A stretch of 12,753 nt of DNA from Chthoniobacter sp. GTDB taxonomy: Bacteria > Verrucomicrobiota > Verrucomicrobiia > Chthoniobacterales > Chthoniobacteraceae. The notes beneath the pieces are model-generated. The model saw only the letters and a program-made list of their open reading frames with translations. It did no database searches and was not told the DNA's origin. The stretch's first letter is position 1. The number at the start of each line of letters is the position of its first letter. Location of the stretch: positions 1 to 12,753 of the forward strand of contig JANXSB010000657.1 of assembly GCA_025352865.1 (NCBI GenBank). The letters are read 5' to 3'. Made by a program: the position numbers and the translations under genes. Positions 8,078 through 12,753 of this stretch are shown here, in pieces.

Positions 8078-8584
8078 CTACGACGGCTTCACGTAAACGC
8101 CCACGAGTGGCCGCGGATACGACGTGTGCGAAACGAAGTCGCTCACGAACCCATCGCGCGTGCGGATTTCCACATGCCCCGCATCCGGCCCGCCATAGAC
8201 GACCACCGCGCCGACCGGGGCTTTGTACGGATTGCTCACCCGCAGCTTCCTGAAACCGTATTTGCGGCACAGCTCGTCGCCCGCGTCCTTCGCCCACGCG
8301 CTCGTCGGACGGCTCTTCACGACCTTGGCGGCGAGCAGCGCGTCTTTCACGTATTTCCAGCAGTGCCACGTCATCTGCGGGTGCGCGCGCTTTTGCGCAA
8401 TCTCCGCCGCGCGGATCATGCGCGGGTCATAATGCAGGAGGCCGGACTTTGGGCCGAAAAGCGCCTGCTGCCCGGCGGTGAGCTTTTTCGCCCGCGCCTG
8501 GTCGAGCAGCGAATCCTCCGCCGACGCCGCGCCCGCGAGCGCCACGAGGGCGGCGGTGATAAGCGGAAGCGTGAGGCGGTTCAT
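8078..8584 (-). CDS. Small secreted protein resembling CHAP/NlpC-P60-like Cys/His hydrolases
   Basis: A 168-residue protein. The ATG at 8584 is preferred over a longer open frame reaching 8779 because a signal peptide starts exactly there (residues 1-22, LAGAASA before EDSL). After a charged linker comes MTWHCWKYVKDAL (71-83), with Cys75 at the start of a helix. Next come a basic segment with Cys106, the strand APVGAVVVYGG (122-132), and AGHVEIRTRDGFVSDF (135-150), with His137 and acidic residues Glu139 and Asp149. A Cys at a helix N-terminus followed by a G-[AD]-V-V-V-Y strand and a G-H-V/I-E-I strand is the arrangement of papain-like peptidoglycan amidases/endopeptidases (CHAP and NlpC/P60). 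I therefore infer a periplasmic or extracellular hydrolase with Cys75 and His137 as the catalytic pair. I do not recognise a named family, and the cell-wall substrate is inference. It is tail to tail with the cytochrome c gene and divergent from the esterase gene. Confidence 0.75.
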   Translation of the reverse strand: MNRLTLPLITAALVALAGAASAEDSLLDQARAKKLTAGQQALFGPKSGLLHYDPRMIRAAEIAQKRAHPQMTWHCWKYVKDALLAAKVVKSRPTSAWAKDAGDELCRKYGFRKLRVSNPYKAPVGAVVVYGGPDAGHVEIRTRDGFVSDFVSHTSYPRPLVGVYVKPS

Positions 8585-8781
8585 CGTTTTTTGCGGACGC
8601 GCGGAGGTTAGCCACGCATTCCCTTTCGTCAAATAGCATCCCGCCTGCCACGGACACTCCGCCGCGCGGCGCTCCGATGAGTTGAGCGGCAAGATCGGCG
8701 CGCTCTGGCAACCCGACACAAACCTCTTCCGCGTTGCCAACGGCCTGCCATTTCGCATCCTCGCTGCTGCCGCACCCACCC
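8585..8781. other. Divergent intergenic region
   Basis: A 197-bp spacer between the minus-strand Cys/His secreted protein and the plus-strand esterase. It is the longest non-coding stretch in the window and must hold the promoter of the four-gene run to its right. I see a plausible minus-strand promoter (listed separately) but no convincing plus-strand -35/-10 pair, no palindromic operator and no terminator hairpin. Confidence 0.6.
8605..8632 (-). promoter_or_regulatory. Possible sigma-70-like promoter for the small secreted Cys/His protein
   Basis: On the minus strand TTGACG (complement of 8627-8632, five of six -35 bases) is followed after 16 bp by TAACCT (complement of 8605-8610, three of six -10 bases). 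The expected start of transcription is about 15 bases before the ATG at 8584. The -10 match is weak and the call is by eye. Confidence 0.25.
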
Positions 8782-9879
8782 ATGAAAATCTTCCCCGCCT
8801 TTCTCCTCCTCACCGCCGCCGCTTTCGCCCAGGAGCGCCCCGCGCCGCTCGTCTCGCCGGACATCTCCGCTGCGCGCGTCACCTTTCACCTCCGCGCTCC
8901 GCAGGCGAAAGAAGTCGCGCTGCGCGGGCAGTGGAGCAAGGATGCCGTGGCGATGACCCGCGGTGACGATGGCGTGTGGACGGCGACCGTCGAGCCTGCG
9001 CCCGCGGGCGTGTGGGAATACAGCTTCGCGGTGGACGGGCTGAACGTGCTCGACCCGGTCAACCCCGCGTTCAAGCCGCAGCGCGAGCCGGGCAAAAGCA
9101 TCCTGCACGTTCCTTCCACGCCGCCCGCGCCTTGGGACTGGCAGGACGTGCCGCACGGCACCGTGCATGTGCATGGCTACGCGTCGAAGGCGCTCGGCCG
9201 CCCGCGCGAGCTGTGGGTCTATACGCCGCCGGGCTACGAGCGCGACGGGGAGAAAAAATATCCGCTGCTCGTCCTCCAGCATGGCTCCGGCGACAACCAA
9301 CGCACTTGGGTCGAGCATGGAAAAGCGCACTGGATTTTCGACAGCCTCATCGCGCAGGGCAAGGCGCGGCCGATGGTCGTGGTGATGCTCGACGGGCATC
9401 CGCTCGGCACGCCGCAGCGCGGCGACGAGGCGAAGCGCGCCGCCGCGATGGACGCCTTTCAACGCGAGCTTTTCGACGACGCGCTGCCGCTCACCGAGTC
9501 GCTTTATCGCGTGGAAAAAGATGCCGCGCATCGTGCCATCGCGGGACTCAGCATGGGCGGCGGGCAGTCGCTCACCACCGGTCTCAGTCATCCCGACCGC
9601 TTCGCGTGGATAGGCGCATTCAGCGCCGCGCCAGCCTCGCCCGACCTTGTGCAAAAACTCTCCGCCGATCCCGCCGCGGCCAACGCCGGCCTGCGCCTGC
9701 TCTGGATCGCCGTCGGCAAGGACGACTTCCTCCGCCAGCGCAACGAGGAGTTCATCGCCGTGCTCCATGACAAAGGCATCCACCACACCTGGCAACTCAC
9801 CGAGGGCGACCACTCGTGGCCCGTCTGGCGGCGCTACCTCGCGGAGTTTGCCCCGCTGCTTTTCACCGACGCGAAGTAA
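8782..9879 (+). CDS. Secreted CE1-family esterase with N-terminal E-set (CBM48-like) domain
   Basis: A 365-residue exported alpha/beta hydrolase. The ATG at 8782 is chosen over an in-frame TTG at 8734 because it begins a signal peptide (residues 1-17, TAAAFAQ before ERPAP). Residues about 22-110 form an E-set domain as in feruloyl/enterobactin-type esterases (VTFHLRAPQAKEVALRGQW, then GVWTATVEPAPAGVWEYSF). The hydrolase domain starts with the strand RELWVYTPPGY (142-152). It has the oxyanion region LQHGSGDNQRTW (165-176), the nucleophile motif GLSMGGG (Ser257), a likely acid Asp in GKDDF (Asp314 or Asp315) and the catalytic His in EGDHSWPVW (His344). This layout matches CE1 acetylxylan/feruloyl esterases such as the XynZ esterase domain, so cleavage of acetyl or feruloyl esters on plant polysaccharide outside the cytoplasm is likely; the precise ester is not readable. 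It is the first of four same-strand genes. No clear Shine-Dalgarno site precedes it. Confidence 0.9.
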   Translation: MKIFPAFLLLTAAAFAQERPAPLVSPDISAARVTFHLRAPQAKEVALRGQWSKDAVAMTRGDDGVWTATVEPAPAGVWEYSFAVDGLNVLDPVNPAFKPQREPGKSILHVPSTPPAPWDWQDVPHGTVHVHGYASKALGRPRELWVYTPPGYERDGEKKYPLLVLQHGSGDNQRTWVEHGKAHWIFDSLIAQGKARPMVVVMLDGHPLGTPQRGDEAKRAAAMDAFQRELFDDALPLTESLYRVEKDAAHRAIAGLSMGGGQSLTTGLSHPDRFAWIGAFSAAPASPDLVQKLSADPAAANAGLRLLWIAVGKDDFLRQRNEEFIAVLHDKGIHHTWQLTEGDHSWPVWRRYLAEFAPLLFTDAK

Positions 9880-9952
9880 CTCAGACCATCCTTCACCAAG
9901 ACCGGAACAAAAGAGCGGGGGCTTGGCACGCCGCGCGGGGCTGTGGATGCTG

Positions 9953-9957
9953 GGTGA
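9953..9957 (+). promoter_or_regulatory. Ribosome binding site of the DUF3472 gene
   Basis: GGTGA, part of the extended anti-16S complement GGAGGTGA, lies 5 bases before the ATG at 9963. It supports that start over earlier in-frame starts such as the one at 9816, which would overlap the esterase gene and would bury the signal peptide. Confidence 0.45.
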
Positions 9958-9962
9958 ACCAC

Positions 9963-11249
9963 ATGAAAGCCGCGCGCCTTTTCCCCGCCCTCGTCCTGCT
10001 CCTCGGCTGCTGCTCCGCGCTGGCGGAATTGCGCGTGCCGGCTTTCACCGCGTATCTCGATCCCGATGCGAATGGCGCGAAGGTGGGCAAGGAAGGCGTC
10101 ACAGGCTGGACGAATCCGCAGCAGACAGTGATGTGGTTTGGAGAGTTTAAGGCGGCGGGTAAGGTGGAGGTGTCTGTGGTCATGCGACTGCCGAAGGATG
10201 CAGTGTGGCAGTGGCGATTGACGGCCTTGCGAAAGCCGCCTTTTCTTTTGGATGAGATTTCGCAAATGGAAGCAACGGGGACTGACGTGAAGGTGACGGG
10301 AACAGGGGAGGCAATGACGGTGAAGTTTGGCGAGTTCAACATCACCTCGCCCGGCTACGTAATAATAAGTCTCTGGCCGAGGGAACATCCGCCCCACCCA
10401 ACAGCTGATATTTTGGAACTGGTGCTGGATGGCCCAGCGGTGAAGGACGCGCATTTTAACCTCAAGGAGCGGCGCAATGCGGCGAGCGTGCATCTTTCCT
10501 ACCAGACGCCGAAGGACGCGAAGGTGGACGCTTTCTACTGCGAGGTCACGGCGGTGGACGATCCGGTGGCGACTTACTACATGGCGACGGGATGGAATCG
10601 CGGCTACTTCGGCATGCAGGTGAACAGCGCGACGGAGCGGCGGATTATTTTCAGCGTGTGGGACGGCGGGAGCGAGGCGAAGGATCGCAGCAAGGTGGCG
10701 GACGAAAACCGCACGAAGCTCGTGGCGAAAGGCGAGGGCGTGAGCGCGGGGGATTTCGGCAACGAGGGCACCGGCGGGCACAGCCATCTCGTGTATCCGT
10801 GGAAGACGGGCGAGACGCAGCGTTTTGTCGTCACGGCAAAGCCGGCGGATGAGACGCACACGGTTTATTCCGGCTACTGGTTTCACCCCGAGAAAAAGCA
10901 GTGGATGCTGATTTCGAGCTGGAACGCGCCGCAGACCGGCGGCTGGCTGAAGGGGCTGTATTCGTTTTCGGAAAACTTCGGCGGCAGCAACGGCCACATC
11001 CGCCGCAAGGCGCTCTACGGCAGCCAATGGCTGCGCACGGACGATGGCCAATGGCACGAGGTCACCGAGGCCAGCTTCAGCCACGACGGCACGGGCCAGG
11101 AGGACCGCCTCGACCGTTTCATGGGCGTGGAAAACGGGCGCTTCTTTTTGTCGCACGGCGGTTTCGTGCCGGGCTTCACGAAGTACGGCGAAAAATTCAC
11201 GCGTCCCGCGACCGGGACGCCGCCGGTGCTCCAGCTTCCCGCGCCGTGA
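9963..11249 (+). CDS. Secreted DUF5077/DUF3472 domain protein
   Basis: A 428-residue exported protein. The signal peptide is residues 1-21 (LVLLLGCCSALA before ELRVP). LLGC could instead be a weak lipobox, making it a lipoprotein. Residues about 23-158 resemble DUF5077, a beta-sandwich module often found before DUF3472 (TGWTNPQQTVMWFGEF, ADILELVLDGPAV). Residues about 188-365 match DUF3472: FYCEVTAVDDPVATYYMATG, WNRGYFGMQVNS, RRIIFSVWDGG, GTGGHSHLVYPWKTGE and VYSGYWFHPEKKQWMLISSW. A C-terminal extension (366-428) holds HDGTGQEDRLDRFMGVENG. The family has no known reaction; its occurrence in polysaccharide-degrading Bacteroidetes and Verrucomicrobia suggests carbohydrate binding or processing. 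Codons around the domain junction are unusual (see findings). It follows the esterase by 83 bp, and its TGA overlaps the GTG start of the next gene. Confidence 0.88.
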   Translation: MKAARLFPALVLLLGCCSALAELRVPAFTAYLDPDANGAKVGKEGVTGWTNPQQTVMWFGEFKAAGKVEVSVVMRLPKDAVWQWRLTALRKPPFLLDEISQMEATGTDVKVTGTGEAMTVKFGEFNITSPGYVIISLWPREHPPHPTADILELVLDGPAVKDAHFNLKERRNAASVHLSYQTPKDAKVDAFYCEVTAVDDPVATYYMATGWNRGYFGMQVNSATERRIIFSVWDGGSEAKDRSKVADENRTKLVAKGEGVSAGDFGNEGTGGHSHLVYPWKTGETQRFVVTAKPADETHTVYSGYWFHPEKKQWMLISSWNAPQTGGWLKGLYSFSENFGGSNGHIRRKALYGSQWLRTDDGQWHEVTEASFSHDGTGQEDRLDRFMGVENGRFFLSHGGFVPGFTKYGEKFTRPATGTPPVLQLPAP

Positions 11250-11869
11250 CGCTCACGCTGCCGCTTTTTCTCGAGCACTTCGGCGTCTGCGTCGGCGCGA
11301 TCACCGGCGTGCTCGCGGCGCGCGAAAAGCGCGTCGATCTTTTCGGCGTGCTCGTCCTCGCGCTCGTCACCGCCTTTGGCGGCGGCACGCTGCGCGACCT
11401 GCTCGTCGGCGATCTGCCGGTGCGCTGGCTGCGCGGCTCCGGCCTCCTGCTCAATGTCACCACCACCGCACTCGTCACCTTCATCGTCGCCCGCTACCGC
11501 AAGCCGCCGCACCGCGCGCTGCTCGTGGCGGATGCGTTCGTGCTGGCGGTCTTTGCGATGATCGGCACGCGCAAGGGCATCACGCTCGGCTTCTCCGCGC
11601 CAGTCTGCGTGCTGCTCGGTGTCGTCACCGGCGTCGCCGGCGGCATCATGCGCGACGTCCTCACCGGCGAAGTACCGCTCGTCTTCCGGCGCGAGATTCA
11701 CCTCTACGCCACCGCCGCGCTGAGCGGTTCCGCGCTCTGCGTGGCGCTGGAATCCGCGAGCCTCGGCGAAACCACCGCCACTCTCGCCGGAGCCGCCCTC
11801 GTCCTCGCGCTCCGTCTGGCCGGGATCTACTGGAAACTCTCGCTCCCGCTGTTTGAAACGCGCTCATAA
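11246..11869 (+). CDS. TRIC/YicG-family (UPF0126) trimeric cation channel
   Basis: A 207-residue inner-membrane protein. The GTG at 11246 is taken as the start because it overlaps the preceding TGA in a GTGA arrangement (4 bp) and gives the family length of about 205 residues with a first helix from residue 5. There are seven hydrophobic segments, near 5-24, 31-50, 66-83, 92-108, 114-133, 152-169 and 176-194. Two internal repeats each carry the family's glycine-rich motif: AFGGGTLRDLLVGDLPVRW (43-61) and GVAGGIMRDVLTGEVPLVFR (129-148), followed by REIHLYATAALSG. Prokaryotic TRIC proteins are known to form trimeric, monovalent-cation (K+) selective channels with kinked Gly-rich helices. Translation is probably coupled to the DUF3472 gene; there is no visible Shine-Dalgarno site of its own. 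What links a channel to a secreted carbohydrate-type protein is unclear, and this may be chance operon membership. Confidence 0.9.
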   Translation: MTLTLPLFLEHFGVCVGAITGVLAAREKRVDLFGVLVLALVTAFGGGTLRDLLVGDLPVRWLRGSGLLLNVTTTALVTFIVARYRKPPHRALLVADAFVLAVFAMIGTRKGITLGFSAPVCVLLGVVTGVAGGIMRDVLTGEVPLVFRREIHLYATAALSGSALCVALESASLGETTATLAGAALVLALRLAGIYWKLSLPLFETRS

Positions 11870-11893
11870 TTCAACCTCAGTCCTCTTTTCTCT

Positions 11894-12753
11894 ATGTTCA
11901 CCGCCTTCCAAGACCACCTCCAGCGGCAGCTCGCCGACATCCGCGCCGCCGGGCTGTACAAAAACGAACGCGTCATCACCACGCCGCAGGACGCGCATAT
12001 CCGCGTCGCCGACGGATGCGAGGTGCTGAACATGTGCGCGAACAATTACCTCGGGCTCGCGGAGCATCCGGCGGTGATCAAAGCCGCCCACCATGCGCTT
12101 GACCGGCGCGGTTACGGGATGGCGAGTGTGCGGTTCATTTGCGGCACGCAGGACATCCACAAAGAGCTCGAAGGCGCACTCAGCGCGTTCCTCGGCACGG
12201 ACGACACGATCCTGTATTCGTCCTGCTTCGACGCCAACGGCGGCCTCTTCGAGACGCTGCTCGGCGCGGAGGACGCGATCATTTCCGACGAGCTGAACCA
12301 CGCCTCGATCATCGACGGCGTGCGGCTCTGCAAAGCGGCGCGCTACCGCTACAAAAACAACGACATGGCCGACCTCGAAGCGAAGCTGCGCGAGGCGCGG
12401 GAGAAGGGCGCGCGCTTTACCATGATCGCGACCGATGGCGTCTTCTCGATGGACGGCACGATCGCGGACCTGCGCGGTGTTTGCGACCTCGCGGACAAAT
12501 ACGATGCGCTCGTGATGGTGGATGATTCGCACGCGGTCGGGTTCATCGGCGAGCGCGGGCGCGGCACGCCGGAGCACTGCGGCGTGACGGGCCGCGTGGA
12601 CATCCTCACCGGCACGCTGGGCAAGGCGCTCGGCGGCGCGAGCGGCGGCTACACCAGCGGGCGGCGCGAGATCATCGAGCTGCTGCGGCAGCGTTCGCGG
12701 CCGTACCTTTTTTCCAACACGCTCGCGCCGTCCATCGTCGGCGGCTCGCTCGC
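11894..12753 (+). CDS. kbl: Glycine C-acetyltransferase (2-amino-3-ketobutyrate CoA ligase), 3' truncated
   Basis: The first 286 residues of a protein that is normally about 398 long; the frame is open to the window edge. The enzyme is a cytoplasmic PLP-dependent alpha-oxoamine synthase. It cleaves 2-amino-3-ketobutyrate with CoA to glycine and acetyl-CoA, the second step of threonine degradation after threonine dehydrogenase (Tdh). The sequence is strongly similar throughout to E. coli Kbl as I recall it: NMCANNYLGLAEHP (46-59), YGMASVRFICGTQD (74-87), LYSSCFDANGGLFETLLGAE (107-126), NHASIIDGVRLCKA (135-148), MVDDSHAVGF (208-217) and GTLGKALGGASGGY (240-253). Lys244 is the expected Schiff-base lysine, at the same number as in E. 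coli, which supports the ATG at 11894. The gene begins 24 bp after the TRIC stop. That gap is pyrimidine-rich and has no Shine-Dalgarno site; CATAAT at 11865-11870, overlapping the TRIC stop, is a possible -10. A tdh gene may follow but is outside the window. Confidence 0.96.
   Translation, partial: MFTAFQDHLQRQLADIRAAGLYKNERVITTPQDAHIRVADGCEVLNMCANNYLGLAEHPAVIKAAHHALDRRGYGMASVRFICGTQDIHKELEGALSAFLGTDDTILYSSCFDANGGLFETLLGAEDAIISDELNHASIIDGVRLCKAARYRYKNNDMADLEAKLREAREKGARFTMIATDGVFSMDGTIADLRGVCDLADKYDALVMVDDSHAVGFIGERGRGTPEHCGVTGRVDILTGTLGKALGGASGGYTSGRREIIELLRQRSRPYLFSNTLAPSIVGGSL

Noticed and set aside
8629..9813. 394-codon minus-strand frame opposite the esterase
   Set aside because: It has no motif or signal peptide; the plus strand has a complete alpha/beta-hydrolase catalytic set.
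9880..9962. Possible terminator or small gene between the esterase and DUF3472 genes
   Set aside because: The GC-rich spacer lacks a stable inverted repeat followed by T residues, and no separate reading frame there has support.
11865..11870. CATAAT as a kbl promoter -10
   Set aside because: It matches five of six bases, but there is no acceptable -35 at 16-18 bp upstream; TTGAAA at 11853 is only 6 bp away. It is not strong enough to list as a feature.

Overview
This is a GC-rich bacterial chromosome segment, most likely from the phylum Verrucomicrobiota. Three gene types point there. The first is a large secreted protein built of autotransporter-associated beta-strand repeats that ends in a PEP-CTERM tail. 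The second is a Pirellula/Verrucomicrobium-type secreted dehydrogenase-like protein that fuses a beta-propeller, alpha-helical repeats and cytochrome c. The third is a secreted DUF3472 protein. Most genes have no clear Shine-Dalgarno site. I see no tRNA, rRNA, CRISPR array, insertion sequence or phage gene.

Layout: (1) positions 2-3448, plus strand, the 3' part of a giant PEP-CTERM repeat protein whose start lies outside the window; (2) 3458-4957, minus strand, a flavin-dependent tryptophan-halogenase-family protein, tail to tail with gene 1; (3) 5080-8070, plus strand, a secreted propeller/HEAT-like/cytochrome c protein, divergent from the halogenase; (4) 8078-8584, minus strand, a small secreted protein resembling Cys/His (CHAP or NlpC/P60-like) hydrolases, tail to tail with gene 3; (5) 8782-9879, plus strand, a secreted CE1-type esterase with an N-terminal E-set domain; (6) 9963-11249, plus strand, a secreted DUF5077/DUF3472 protein; (7) 11246-11869, plus strand, a TRIC/YicG-family membrane channel overlapping gene 6 by four bases; (8) 11894 to the right edge, plus strand, kbl (glycine C-acetyltransferase), cut off by the window end. 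No gap between genes is longer than about 200 bp.

Genes 5-8 run in one direction with short gaps and could be one transcript, although their functions look mixed: extracellular ester cleavage, a probable carbohydrate- or surface-related secreted protein, a cation channel and threonine degradation. Five of the eight products (1, 3, 4, 5, 6) appear to be exported; gene 1 is inferred from its tail only. This fits a polymer-degrading, surface-decorated lifestyle. I do not see a convincing new multi-gene system. The items most worth a second look are the variant active-site motifs of the halogenase homologue, the repeat architecture of the PEP-CTERM protein, the small Cys/His secreted protein, and the translationally coupled DUF3472-TRIC pair.
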